A stretch of DNA of 64,000 bases, taken from Kitasatospora sp. NBC_01287. GTDB taxonomy: Bacteria > Actinomycetota > Actinomycetes > Streptomycetales > Streptomycetaceae. Shown piece after piece: positions 23,890 to 32,518 of the stretch; position 1 is the first letter of the stretch; the number at the start of each line of letters is the position of its first letter. The notes under the pieces were generated by a model. The model did no database searches, was not told the DNA's origin, and saw only the letters and a list, made by a program, of their open reading frames with translations. Location of the stretch: positions 930,001 through 994,000 of the forward strand of contig NZ_JAPEPB010000001.1 of assembly GCF_026340565.1 (NCBI RefSeq), in the 5' to 3' direction. The translations under genes were made by a program, and so were the position numbers.

Positions 23890-25005
23890 CTACCGCAGCG
23901 TCACCTCACGCGCCGTCGCCTCCGGTGCCGCGAAGGCCAGCAGGCGCTCCGCCTCCTCCTCGGCCGCCCGCCGGGCCGATGCGGCCAGCGGCGCGAACAC
24001 CGTCAGCTCGGCGGCCGCCCGGTCGCCCGAGCGCTCCACCCGCCAGGTGCCGGCCACGAAGCCGTCCACCAGCAGGGTGCCCGGCACGATGCCGTTCTGC
24101 GTCATCACCCGCGTCCGGTACTCCTCCGGCAGCACCCGGGTCCGGTCGGCGTGCGAGAGCAGCAGGTTGTCGAACGGCGCCAGCAGCCGCACCGGAGCCG
24201 GGGCGGCCGGGCCGGGCCGGGGCGCGTCGGGCAGGTCGTGGAGGGTGCGGCCGGCCTCGTCCCGCAGTTCGGTCAACCGCGGGCGCAGCCGGGTGAAGAC
24301 GGCGCCGAGGCGGGTCAGGCCGGACCACTTCTGCGCGTCGGCCACGGTGGCGGGACCGAAGGCGGCCAGGTAGCGCAGCACGAGTTCGTCCAGGCGCAGC
24401 TCCTGCTCGGCGGGGTCGGCCGGGGTGTCCAGCGGTCGGCCCAGCCAGTGCTCGGCGGTGGTGTGCGCCGCCGCCCCGCCGGTGCGCCACAGACCGCGCG
24501 GCGGCACCTGGACCAGGGCGAGGCGGGCCCGCAGCGCCTGGGCCAGCGCGGCGGGGTCGCGCTCGGGGTGGTCGGCGCCGAGCAGCGCGCCGAGCTCCTG
24601 GAAGGTCCGCGGCGCCTCGTCCACCAGTCGACGGCCGCGCTCGGTCATCGCCGCCAGGTCGAGGCCGGCCAGCAGCTTGCCGTAGCCGCCGCGCAGGCCC
24701 TGGTCCAGCACCGGCTGCAGCAGCGGGCGCAGCCGCAGGCCGTCCGCGGCGGTGACCAGGTGGATGGTGCCGCGCTGCAGCCCGAGCCGGACCGCGGCCC
24801 GCGTTTCGAGCAGCCCGCCGAGCTGCTCGGGGGCGAAGTCGGGCAGTCGGCACCAGAGGCCGTAGTAGGGCGGATCGGTGGCCTGCGACTGCAGGCCGAC
24901 CAGGTGGGTGAGCAGCTGCTCGGGCGTCAGCTCGGCCGGGGCGAGCAGGTGCTGGCGGGCCAGCAGGGCGCGGTTCAGGGCGCGCCGGCCGAGGACGGCG
25001 GGCAT
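23890..25005 (-). CDS. Winged-helix DNA-binding domain protein (YcaQ/AlkX-like, DUF1006)
   Basis: 371 residues from ATG 25005, which overlaps the stop of the GDPD gene by one base (TGATG), implying coupled translation. Family landmarks are ALLARQHLLAPAELTPEQLL, then VGLQSQATDPPYYGLWCRLP, then LQRGTIHLVTAADGLRLRPL, and the central RTGGAAAHTTAEHWLG. Members contain repeated winged helices; E. coli YcaQ is a DNA glycosylase that unhooks interstrand crosslinks, and streptomycete relatives (AlkX-type) repair damage from self-made genotoxins. Actinobacterial members of this shorter group are less studied. No catalytic residue assignment is attempted. Confidence 0.85.
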   Translation of the reverse strand: MPAVLGRRALNRALLARQHLLAPAELTPEQLLTHLVGLQSQATDPPYYGLWCRLPDFAPEQLGGLLETRAAVRLGLQRGTIHLVTAADGLRLRPLLQPVLDQGLRGGYGKLLAGLDLAAMTERGRRLVDEAPRTFQELGALLGADHPERDPAALAQALRARLALVQVPPRGLWRTGGAAAHTTAEHWLGRPLDTPADPAEQELRLDELVLRYLAAFGPATVADAQKWSGLTRLGAVFTRLRPRLTELRDEAGRTLHDLPDAPRPGPAAPAPVRLLAPFDNLLLSHADRTRVLPEEYRTRVMTQNGIVPGTLLVDGFVAGTWRVERSGDRAAAELTVFAPLAASARRAAEEEAERLLAFAAPEATAREVTLR

Positions 25006-25769
25006 CAGGGACGGCCGTCGAGCACGGAGCGCAGCAGACCGATCCGGTTGGAGGTCACCGAGGCGACCCCGGCCGCGCGCATCCGGCGCATGGTGCGGCG
25101 GCGGTCCACCGTCCAGGTGCTGACCGCCAGCCCGGCCTGCGCCGCCCGGTCCACCAGGGCCTGGTCGACCAGCCCGAAGGGCGGGTTGAGGTACCGCGGG
25201 CGCAAGTCGGCCAGCAGCGCGGCGACCGGCAGGCCCGGCCGCTCCCAGGTGAGCGCGAGCGGCACCTCCGGCGCCAGCGCGCGCACCGCCAGCAGGGCGG
25301 TCGCGGGCCCGCAGAAGAGCACCCGGTCCGCGGCCCGCCGCTCGCTGACGGCCTGCCAGGCCGCCGCGGCGGGCGCCGGGTCGTCCAGGTCGATCATCAG
25401 CCTGGCGCTGGGGTGCTCGGCCACCAGCTGGAGCGCCTCGGCCAGCGTCGGGACCCGCTCGCCGCCCTCGAAGCGCTGGGCGGCCAACTTCTCGGCGGTG
25501 AGCGCGTGCAGCGGACGGTCCAGGCCCCACAGCCGCTTGAGCGTGGAATCGTGCAGCAGCATCGGGACGCCGTCGCGGGTGAGCCGCACGTCGACCTCCA
25601 CCGCGTCGGCCCCGGCGGCCAGCGCCGCGGCCACCGAGGGCAGGGTGTTCTCGCGGAAGCGGTACGGATCGCCCCGGTGCGCGACGGCCAGCGGGCGGGG
25701 GCCGGCACCGGCGGGGACCGGGGCGGCGTCCACCGCGGCCTGGGGGGTGGACGGAACGGCTCGGGACAC
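25005..25769 (-). CDS. Glycerophosphodiester phosphodiesterase
   Basis: 254 residues from GTG 25769, preferred because aggag lies 5 bp before it; an in-frame TTG lies 12 bp upstream. The GDPD TIM-barrel motifs are present: AVAHRGDPYRFRENTLPS (catalytic His, Arg, Glu), DAVEVDVRLTRDGVPMLLHD (metal-binding Glu-x-Asp, second His), and late MIDLDDP and VSTWTVD. It hydrolyses glycerophosphodiesters to glycerol-3-phosphate and an alcohol. There is no obvious signal peptide, so it is probably cytoplasmic. It is the first gene of a two-gene unit with the winged-helix protein. Confidence 0.92.
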   Translation of the reverse strand: MSRAVPSTPQAAVDAAPVPAGAGPRPLAVAHRGDPYRFRENTLPSVAAALAAGADAVEVDVRLTRDGVPMLLHDSTLKRLWGLDRPLHALTAEKLAAQRFEGGERVPTLAEALQLVAEHPSARLMIDLDDPAPAAAAWQAVSERRAADRVLFCGPATALLAVRALAPEVPLALTWERPGLPVAALLADLRPRYLNPPFGLVDQALVDRAAQAGLAVSTWTVDRRRTMRRMRAAGVASVTSNRIGLLRSVLDGRP

Positions 25770-25852
25770 GGCTCTCCTCAACTGCGGCTCGTGGTGCGGG
25801 ACCTGACACCGCCTCGGGCGGTGCGACGGCGGTGGGCGCCGGTGCTTCCGGG

Positions 25853-26269
25853 TCAGTGTCCCTCGATCATCACATTGGTCGACTTGATCACCGCGGTGGC
25901 CCGGGCGCCGGGCACCAGGCCCAGTTCCTCGGCCGACTCGCGGCTGATCAGCGAGACCACCCGGAACGGCCCGGCCTGGATCTCCACCTGCGCGGCCACG
26001 TCCCCCAGCACCACGTGCGTGACGATCCCGGGGAAGCGGTTGCGCGCGGAGGACGTCCGCCCCTCGGCCTCGGCGACCCCGGGCTTGGCCAGTTCACGCG
26101 CGAAGGTGGCCAGCTTGTCCCCGGCGATGATCCGGTGCCCGTGCTCGTCCCGCTCGGCGGCCAGCCGGCCCGCGTCGACCCAGCGGCGCATGGTGTCCGC
26201 GCTGACACCGAGCATGGCCGCGGCCTCGCCGATGCGGTAGTGGTGGACCGGACGGGCGGGCTGTCCCAT
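25853..26269 (-). CDS. HTH and TOBE/Mop-domain regulator, molybdate-type
   Basis: 138 residues from ATG 26269 with ggggag upstream. The N-terminal half is a MerR/excisionase-type helix-turn-helix: YRIGEAAAMLGVSADTMRRW then VDAGRLAAERDEHGHRII. The C-terminal half (residues 75-138) is a TOBE/Mop domain: SARNRFPGIVTHVVLGDVAA, VSLISRESAEELGL and ATAVIKSTNVMI, which binds molybdate or tungstate oxyanions. This domain pair is known from actinobacterial Mo-responsive regulators. No molybdate transporter is present here, so targets are elsewhere. Upstream, ccgcacaccgagccc is directly repeated. Confidence 0.9.
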   Translation of the reverse strand: MGQPARPVHHYRIGEAAAMLGVSADTMRRWVDAGRLAAERDEHGHRIIAGDKLATFARELAKPGVAEAEGRTSSARNRFPGIVTHVVLGDVAAQVEIQAGPFRVVSLISRESAEELGLVPGARATAVIKSTNVMIEGH

Positions 26270-26528
26270 GGCACTCCCCGGGATCTCGTGGCGCTCGTGG
26301 TGATCGAATGCGGTCTCCATCCTGCCGCATCGTCCCCGACCCGCCGCACACCGAGCCCCCGCACACCGAGCCCCGGACGCCGCACGCCGCACGCCGCCGA
26401 AGGCCGCACCCGGTCGGTTGTCGAACCGGACCACCGGTCGGACGTTCTCACCGCCGTGCCGCGAGGCCGGCGCCGCCCACCCCCGGCCGGCGGTGGGGGC
26501 GAGCGGCGGTCGGGGGCGGGCGGTGGCG

Positions 26529-29500
26529 TCAGCGCTGGCGGCCCGGGGAGGCGGGCCGGCGGGGGGCCGGGCGGTGGCGGGCCGGGGTGGCGTGGCGGCG
26601 CGGGGTGCGGGCGGCGGTGGTGCGCTGCGCGGTGGGCCAGGCGGCGACCGGGTTGCCGGCCCAGCGGGTGCCGTCGGGCATCTCCTCGCCCCGCATCACC
26701 AGGGAGGAGGCGCCAACGGCCGTGCCGGCGCCGACCGCCGAGCCCGGGAGCACGATGGAGTGCGGGCCCAGGGTGGCACCGGCGCCGAGGCGGACCTGGT
26801 CCAGGCGCATCACCCGGTCGTGGAAGAGGTGGGTCTGCAGCACGCAGCCCCGGTTGACACTCGCCCCGTCGGCGACGGCGACCAGGTCGGTCTCCGGCAG
26901 CCAGTGCGTCTCGCACCAGACGCCCCGGCCGATCCGGGCGCCGAGCGAGCGCAGCCAGAGGTTGAGGAACGGGGTGCCGACCAGGGTCCGGCCCAGCCAG
27001 GGCATCGCCAGCTCCTCGACGAAGGTGTCGTAGAGCTCGTTGCGCCAGACGAAGGAGGACCAGAGCGGGTGCTCACCGCTCTTGAAGCGGCCCACCAGCA
27101 GCCACTTGGCGGCGGTGGTGACCAGGCAGGCGGCGATGCCCGCGCCGATCAGCACCGGGCCGACCAGGGCGCCGCCCAGGACCAGCCCGTCGCTGTCGAC
27201 CAGCTCCTGCATGGCGACCACCGCGAGGTCGCCGAGCAGCACGGCGAAGAGCACCGGCACCACCCGGCACAGCTCCACCGCGGCGCGGGCCAGGATCAGC
27301 CGGCGCGGCGGTTCGTAGGTGCGGCTCGGGTCACCCGTCTCGGCGATCCGGGGCAGCGCCAGGCCGGGGCGGCCCAGCCAGGACGAGCCGGGCTCGGCCT
27401 GCGGCGGGGCGTCGGAGAGCACGCCGACCAGGGCGTCGTCGGGCAGCGAGCGGCCGGGGCCGACGATGCCGGAGTTGCCGACGAAAGCCCGGCGGCCGAC
27501 CCGGGCGATACCCAGGCGCAGCCAGCCGCCGCGCATCTCGAAGGGCGCGATCAGCGTGTCGTCGGCGAGGAAGGCGCCGTCCGCCACCCGCATCAGGCCG
27601 GGCAGGGTGAGCACCGTGGAGGCCTCCACCCGGCGACCGACGCCGGCGCCGAGCAGCCGCAGCCAGACGGGGGTGAAGAGGCTGGCGTAGAACGGGAAGA
27701 GCGCGCCGCGCGCGGTGCCCATCAGGCGGCTGACCACCCAGGTGCACCAGGCGGCCTTGCCGTGCGCGGGGTGGAAGCCGGGCGTGATGGCCCGGCCGAG
27801 CAGGCGGACCAGCAGCACCAGCAGGCCCGCGTAGCAGACCATCGAGACGAGCGCGGCCAGCGGCGAGACGGTCAGCAGCTGGACCAGCACGGCGCCCAGC
27901 GAACGGTCCTGGTCGACCAGTTGGAAGACCACCAGCAGCGCGGGCGCGGCGGCGAGGAGCGGCAGCAGGCCGAGCAGCGGCAGGGCCAGCGCGTAGGCGA
28001 GGCGCCAGGTGCGCGAGCTGCCGTGCGCGGGGGCCGGCCAGCCTTCGCCGGCCCGGGCCACGCCCGGGCCGTCCAGCGGGCGGGCCGGGGAGCCGTGCCA
28101 GCGCTCGCCGGCCGGCAGCTCGCCGAAGAGGCAGGAGCCGGCCGCCAGGTCGGCACCGGCGCCCAGCCGGGCGTCGGGCATCAGCATCGCGCGGGTGCCG
28201 ACCCGGGCGCCGGCGCCGACCCCGATCCGGCCCAGCCGCAGCATGTCGCCCTCCAGCCACCAGCCGGCCAGGTCGGCCTCGGGCTCGACCGAGCAGCCGG
28301 GGCCGAACCGGCCCAGGCCGCTGACCGGCGGCATGGTGTGCAGGTCGGCGCCCCGGCCGACCCGGCAGCCGAGCGCGCGGGCGTAGTGCCGGGCCCAGGG
28401 GGTGCCGATCAGCGCGGCCAGGTTGAAGGCCGCCACCGCCCGTTCGGCGGTCCACAGCCGCAGGTGGACCGAGCCGCCGCGCGGGTAGTTGCCGGGCCGC
28501 AGGCCGGCGGTGAGCAGCCGGGCCGCGCCGGCGCCCAGGAGCAGCCGGCCGGGCGCGCTGGCCAGCACCAGCCAGCCGGTGATGATCAGCCACCAGGGCG
28601 CGTGCGGAGCCCACGGCACCCGGCCGGTGAGGTTGTCGAGCGCGGCCAGCGCCAGCACCCAGCGCAGGCCGCTGACGGTGTAGGCGACGGTGAGCACCAG
28701 CAGCTGGACCAGCCCGGCGCGGCGCGGAGTGGGCCGCACGGGGCGGGGCTCGCCGCGCACGGCCTGCGGCGCCGAGACGTGCGGCGCGCCGGTCGGGGCA
28801 CCGGACGGGGCACCGGACGCGGTGGTGAACGGCGCGCCGGACGCGGTGGTGAACGGCGCGCCGCAGGAGTGTTCCGGCGGCGGGCCGGTCAGCTCGTCCA
28901 GCCGGGCGGCCAGCGCGCGCAGCGTCGGGTGGCCGTAGACATCGGCCACCGAGACGCCGGGGTGGCGCTCGCGCAGTGCCGAGACCAGCCGCGCGGCGGC
29001 CAGGCTGGTGCCGCCGAGCGCGAAGAAGTCGGATCGCCCGGTCACCGGCAGGCCGAGCAGCTCGCGCCAGCGGGCGGCCAACCAGGCGGCGGTGCCCGCC
29101 AGCCCGTCGGCGTCGGCGCCACTGGCGGCGCCACCGGCCGTCCGCTGGTCGGCCTGGCCGGTCAGCGGCCAGGGCAGCGCGGCCCGGTCCACCTTGCCCG
29201 AGGTGCGGGTGGGCAGCTCCTCGACCAGGGCGAGCACCGGGACCAGCGAACGGGGCAGCCGCTCCAGCAGCAGCGCGCGGGCGGCCTCGGTGTCGAAACC
29301 CGCCGCCCGCTCCTGGACCAGGTAGCCGACCAGCACCTCGCCGCCCCCGGCGGTCCCGCGCACGGCCGCCGCGGCGGCCCGCACACCGGGCAGCGCCTGC
29401 AGCGCGGCGTCGATCTCGCCGAGCTCGACCCGGCGCCCCGCCAGCTTGACCTGCTCGTCGGCGCGGCCGACGAAGACGAGCCCCGCGGGATCGGCCCGGA

Positions 29501-30698
29501 CCAGGTCGCCGCTGCGGTAGACCCGCGGGGCGCGCAGCGACGGGTGCGGACGGAACTTCTCGGCGTCCTTGGCCGCGTCGAGGTAGCGGGCGGCACCGAC
29601 GCCGCCGATCAGCAGCTCACCGGTCTCGTGCCAGGCGACCGGGTCGCCCGCGCGGTCGACGACGGCGAGCTCCCAGCCGGCCAGCGGCACGCCGATCCGC
29701 ACCGGCTCCCCTGGTACCAGCGGCGCGGCGCAGGCGACCACGGTGGTCTCGGTGGGGCCGTAGGTGTTCCACAGCTCGCGGTGCGGGGCGGCCAGCCGCT
29801 CGACCAGCTCGGCCGGGCAGGCCTCACCGCCCAGGATCAGCAGCCGCACCTGCCGCAGGCAGGCCACCGGCCAGAGCGCGACCAGGGTGGGGACGGTGGA
29901 GACCACCGTGATCCCGCGCTGTACCAGCCAGGGCCCCAGGTCGGCGCCGGCCTTGACCAGCGCGCGCGGCGCGGGTACCAGGCAGGCCGCGTGCCGCCAG
30001 GCCAGCCACATCTCCTCGCAGGAGGCGTCGAAGGCGACCGAGAGGCCGGCCAGCACCCGATCGCCCGGGCGCAGCTCGTTCCCGCGCAGGAAGAGTCCGG
30101 CCTCGGCGTCCACGAAGGCGGCCGCCGAGCGGTGGCTGACGGCGACGCCCTTGGGGCGGCCGGTGGTGCCGGAGGTGAAGATGATCCAGGCGTCGTCCCC
30201 AGGGGTGGGCCGGGCCGGGCGGCGGCCGGGCGCCACGGCGGGGCGCAGGGTGAACGTGCGCCCGGCACCGATCACGGCGCAGACACCGGCGTCGGCCCAG
30301 ATCAGCTCGGCCCGCTCGTCCGGGTCGTCGAAGTCCACCGGGACGTAGGCGGCGCCGACCTCCAGCACGGCGAGGATCGCGAGGTAGAGGTCGGCGGTGC
30401 CCGACGGGACCCGTACGCCGACCCGGTCACCACGGCCGATCCCGGCGGCGGCCAGGTGCCGGGCCGACTCCGCCACGGCGGCCAGCAGCGTCCGGTAGTC
30501 GAGCACCTGCCCGTCGGCGTCCAGCGCGGGCGCCTGCGGCCAGGCGTGCGCGGCGGCCTCCAGGACGTCCACCAGGGTGCGGGCGGGCGCGGGGGGCGCG
30601 ACCGGCCAGAGTACGCCGGTGGCCTGCGCCGGCTGGGCGGCCTGCGCCGCTCCCCAGGATTCGCGCAGCGGGGCGCCTAGATCTTCTACTGCTTCCAT
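26529..30698 (-). CDS. Pls/PosA-type single-module NRPS (A-T plus membrane condensing region)
   Basis: 1389 residues from ATG 30698. Adenylation domain about 40-510: A3 IIFTSGTTGRPKGVAVSHRS, A4 FDASCEEMWLAW, A5 NTYGPTETT, A10 Lys in TSGKVDR. Carrier domain 535-605: LGGTSLAAARL with the phosphopantetheine Ser. There is no condensation or thioesterase domain; residues 660-1389 have about six membrane helices alternating with three tandem hexapeptide-repeat domains (RIGVGAGARVGTRAMLMPDA; LGAGATLGPHSIVLPG). This is the epsilon-poly-L-lysine synthetase layout, which makes isopeptide homopolymers. My alignment to PheA gives pocket D-A-E-S-I-G-T-V-V-K; Glu at 239 suits a cationic amino acid. The linker holds an exact 24-bp duplication (28813-28860). 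The ROK gene is upstream on the same strand. Confidence 0.9.
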   Translation of the reverse strand: MEAVEDLGAPLRESWGAAQAAQPAQATGVLWPVAPPAPARTLVDVLEAAAHAWPQAPALDADGQVLDYRTLLAAVAESARHLAAAGIGRGDRVGVRVPSGTADLYLAILAVLEVGAAYVPVDFDDPDERAELIWADAGVCAVIGAGRTFTLRPAVAPGRRPARPTPGDDAWIIFTSGTTGRPKGVAVSHRSAAAFVDAEAGLFLRGNELRPGDRVLAGLSVAFDASCEEMWLAWRHAACLVPAPRALVKAGADLGPWLVQRGITVVSTVPTLVALWPVACLRQVRLLILGGEACPAELVERLAAPHRELWNTYGPTETTVVACAAPLVPGEPVRIGVPLAGWELAVVDRAGDPVAWHETGELLIGGVGAARYLDAAKDAEKFRPHPSLRAPRVYRSGDLVRADPAGLVFVGRADEQVKLAGRRVELGEIDAALQALPGVRAAAAAVRGTAGGGEVLVGYLVQERAAGFDTEAARALLLERLPRSLVPVLALVEELPTRTSGKVDRAALPWPLTGQADQRTAGGAASGADADGLAGTAAWLAARWRELLGLPVTGRSDFFALGGTSLAAARLVSALRERHPGVSVADVYGHPTLRALAARLDELTGPPPEHSCGAPFTTASGAPFTTASGAPSGAPTGAPHVSAPQAVRGEPRPVRPTPRRAGLVQLLVLTVAYTVSGLRWVLALAALDNLTGRVPWAPHAPWWLIITGWLVLASAPGRLLLGAGAARLLTAGLRPGNYPRGGSVHLRLWTAERAVAAFNLAALIGTPWARHYARALGCRVGRGADLHTMPPVSGLGRFGPGCSVEPEADLAGWWLEGDMLRLGRIGVGAGARVGTRAMLMPDARLGAGADLAAGSCLFGELPAGERWHGSPARPLDGPGVARAGEGWPAPAHGSSRTWRLAYALALPLLGLLPLLAAAPALLVVFQLVDQDRSLGAVLVQLLTVSPLAALVSMVCYAGLLVLLVRLLGRAITPGFHPAHGKAAWCTWVVSRLMGTARGALFPFYASLFTPVWLRLLGAGVGRRVEASTVLTLPGLMRVADGAFLADDTLIAPFEMRGGWLRLGIARVGRRAFVGNSGIVGPGRSLPDDALVGVLSDAPPQAEPGSSWLGRPGLALPRIAETGDPSRTYEPPRRLILARAAVELCRVVPVLFAVLLGDLAVVAMQELVDSDGLVLGGALVGPVLIGAGIAACLVTTAAKWLLVGRFKSGEHPLWSSFVWRNELYDTFVEELAMPWLGRTLVGTPFLNLWLRSLGARIGRGVWCETHWLPETDLVAVADGASVNRGCVLQTHLFHDRVMRLDQVRLGAGATLGPHSIVLPGSAVGAGTAVGASSLVMRGEEMPDGTRWAGNPVAAWPTAQRTTAARTPRRHATPARHRPAPRRPASPGRQR

Positions 30699-31010
30699 GG
30701 ACCTTGCTCTCGCCGGACGGCTTGCGGGTCGGCAGCGGGCGATGGGAACCCGGCCGCGTGCGTGGGGACGCGGCGTGGTGGCGAACGGTTGGACGATCGG
30801 CACAAATCGACCCATCCGGCCCACTGACCCCACAACGGAGAGTAGGCGGGCGATCTCGACAACCCCGACGACGGCGCCGATTGTTCATGAAACCCTCATG
30901 AACCGGACAAAGCTCATCACATGATCAGCCGGGCCTGGAGCCCGCCTCAGGCACAGGTCGAGGCCGTCTCAGAGCAGGTCGAGGCCGTCTCAGGCCAGGT
31001 CGAGCCCGCC
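30699..31010. other. Upstream region of the Pls-type gene
   Basis: No gene. It contains the candidate operator at 30883-30903 and most of the 21/22-bp array trailing the ROK gene; the proximal 180 bp should be the 5' leader of the synthetase mRNA. Confidence 0.4.
30883..30903. promoter_or_regulatory. 8-bp inverted repeat upstream of Pls-type gene
   Basis: GTTCATGA (30883-30890), five-base spacer, TCATGAAC (30896-30903), perfect arms in the AT-richest part of the region, 185 bp before the synthetase ATG. Candidate operator. Confidence 0.45.
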
Positions 31011-31031
31011 TCAGGCCAGGTCGAGCCCGCC
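30925..31031. repeat. 21/22-bp tandem array, 5 units, over the ROK stop codon
   Basis: Units tcaggccaggtcgagcccgcc at 31011-31031 and 30990-31010 (identical); diverged copies at 30969-30989, 30947-30968 and 30925-30946. The first unit is the last seven codons of the ROK gene (GLDLA and stop on the minus strand), so the array grew from the gene end outward, with divergence increasing with distance. Confidence 0.88.
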
Positions 31032-32318
31032 GAAGAGATCGCGCCGCACCACGTCCGAGGCCGTCAGCACCGCCCCGCTCAGCACCGCGTCGCCGCCGGT
31101 CGTACTGGCCCGCACCTCGGTGCGCAGCGGGGAGAGCCGCGCCAGCCGGACCGCCACCCGATCGGCCAGCGCCACACCGCCCGCCCGGCCGACCTCGCCG
31201 CCCAGCACCACGCAGCCCGGGTCCAGGATCACGCTCAGCGCCGAGACGCCGATCGCCACCCGGTCGGCCAGCTCGTCCAGGAACGGCTCCCCCGCCGGGC
31301 CGGCCGCGACCGCGGCGCGCACCACCGCCTCGGCCGGCCCGGCGCCGCCCGCGTCCTCCGCGCCGTCGCTGACCGGCAGGCCGTGAGAGCGGGCCAGCGC
31401 GCAGACGGCCTGGGCGCCGGCCAGGCTGTGGAAGCCGCCGTCGCAGCTCTCCGTGTCGGGCAGCCCCCCGGTGCCGGGCACCGGCAGGAAGCCGATCTCG
31501 CCGGTGCCGCCGGAGGCACCGCGGCGCAGCCGGCCGTCCAGCACCACCGAGGCGCCGGTGCCGTGGCCCAGCCAGAGCAGCACGAAGGTGTCCCGGTCGG
31601 TGGCGGCGCCCAGCCGGTGCTCGGCGATGCCGGCCAGGTTGGCCTCGTTCTCCAGCAGCACTTCGCAGTCCAGCCCCGCGCGCAGGGTGGCGACCAGCCG
31701 GGCGTGCCAGTGCTGCAGTCGCGAGGTGCTGCTCAGCGCTCCGGTGGCCGGGTCGATCAGGCCGGGGGCGCCGATGGCGACGGTGTGCAGCGTGTGCGCG
31801 CCGGCCCGGCGCGCGGTGTCGAGCAGGGTCCGCAGCACCTGCTCGGCGAAGCCGGCCGGCGGGCCGGCGGGACGGGCCGGGTCGGCGGGGCCTTCCGGGT
31901 GGGCCTCGTCGGCGGGGAACTCGGGGTGGCCGGGGAGCTCGGGGTGGCCGGGTTGGCCGGGTTGGCCGGGTTCGACCGGCAGTGCGGCGCTGGCCAGGGT
32001 CCGCCCGGTCAGGTCGGCGACGATCAGGGTGACCCCGGAGATCCGCGCGTCGATCCCGGCCACGTGGGCCCGGTCGGCGCGCAGCGCGTACAGGCGGGCG
32101 TTGGGTCCGCGCCGCTGCTCGCCGCGCTCCCCGACGATGGCCACCAGGCCGCCGCGCTGCAGCCGTTCCAGCAGGTCCGCGATGGTGGGGCGGGAGAGCC
32201 CGGTGAGGGTGCGCAGCTCGGTGGCGGTCAGCGGGCCGTGGCCGAGCAGCAGGTCGAGGGCCAACCGGTCGTTGATCGCACGGGCGGTGCTCGGGGTGGC
32301 CGTGCGCGCGGTGGTCAT
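31011..32318 (-). CDS. ROK family transcriptional regulator
   Basis: 435 residues from ATG 32318, about 10 bp after ggaagg; an in-frame GTG lies two codons upstream. The N-terminal winged helix is LLLGHGPLTATELRTLTGLS then RPTIADLLERLQRGGLVAIV. The ROK sugar-kinase-like part has GIDARISGVTLIVADLTG (ATP-site remnant), VAIGAPGLIDPATGAL, LLENEANLAGIAEH and VVLDGRLRRGASGGTGEIGF. The region that in sugar kinases holds the Zn cluster has only a lone CDGG, so kinase activity is doubtful. A Pro/Glu/His-rich low-complexity insert sits at about 118-160. It is divergent from an MFS transporter, a common pair controlling sugar efflux or uptake. Confidence 0.9.
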   Translation of the reverse strand: MTTARTATPSTARAINDRLALDLLLGHGPLTATELRTLTGLSRPTIADLLERLQRGGLVAIVGERGEQRRGPNARLYALRADRAHVAGIDARISGVTLIVADLTGRTLASAALPVEPGQPGQPGHPELPGHPEFPADEAHPEGPADPARPAGPPAGFAEQVLRTLLDTARRAGAHTLHTVAIGAPGLIDPATGALSSTSRLQHWHARLVATLRAGLDCEVLLENEANLAGIAEHRLGAATDRDTFVLLWLGHGTGASVVLDGRLRRGASGGTGEIGFLPVPGTGGLPDTESCDGGFHSLAGAQAVCALARSHGLPVSDGAEDAGGAGPAEAVVRAAVAAGPAGEPFLDELADRVAIGVSALSVILDPGCVVLGGEVGRAGGVALADRVAVRLARLSPLRTEVRASTTGGDAVLSGAVLTASDVVRRDLFGGLDLA

Positions 32319-32451
32319 GACCACGCATCCTTCCAGATCGGTCGGAGGGGTCGGCCCGGACGCCGAGCGGCCCGGTCACCGAGCGCCGCAGGGGCACCAG
32401 GCTCCGCAGGACGCCGCGGAGCGCCGGACTTTCCGACGGAATTCCGCTATC

Positions 32452-32472
32452 TATCAGGGTCCCTTCCTGATA
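32452..32472. promoter_or_regulatory. Inverted repeat between ROK regulator and MFS gene
   Basis: TATCAGG (32452-32458), 7-base spacer, CCTGATA (32466-32472), in an AT-rich patch 47 bp before the MFS ATG. Suitable as the ROK operator. Confidence 0.5.
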
Positions 32473-32518
32473 ATTTATCCGCCGCGTGGTCCATCCGTCG
32501 AACGGGGAGAATTCCGAC

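Noticed and set aside
26418..30680. Very long open frame (about 1420 codons) on the + strand opposite the Pls-type gene
   Set aside because: Its translation is rich in Gly, Gln, Arg, His and Ala without any domain, while the minus strand holds a complete A-T-membrane enzyme. High GC leaves antisense frames open by chance.
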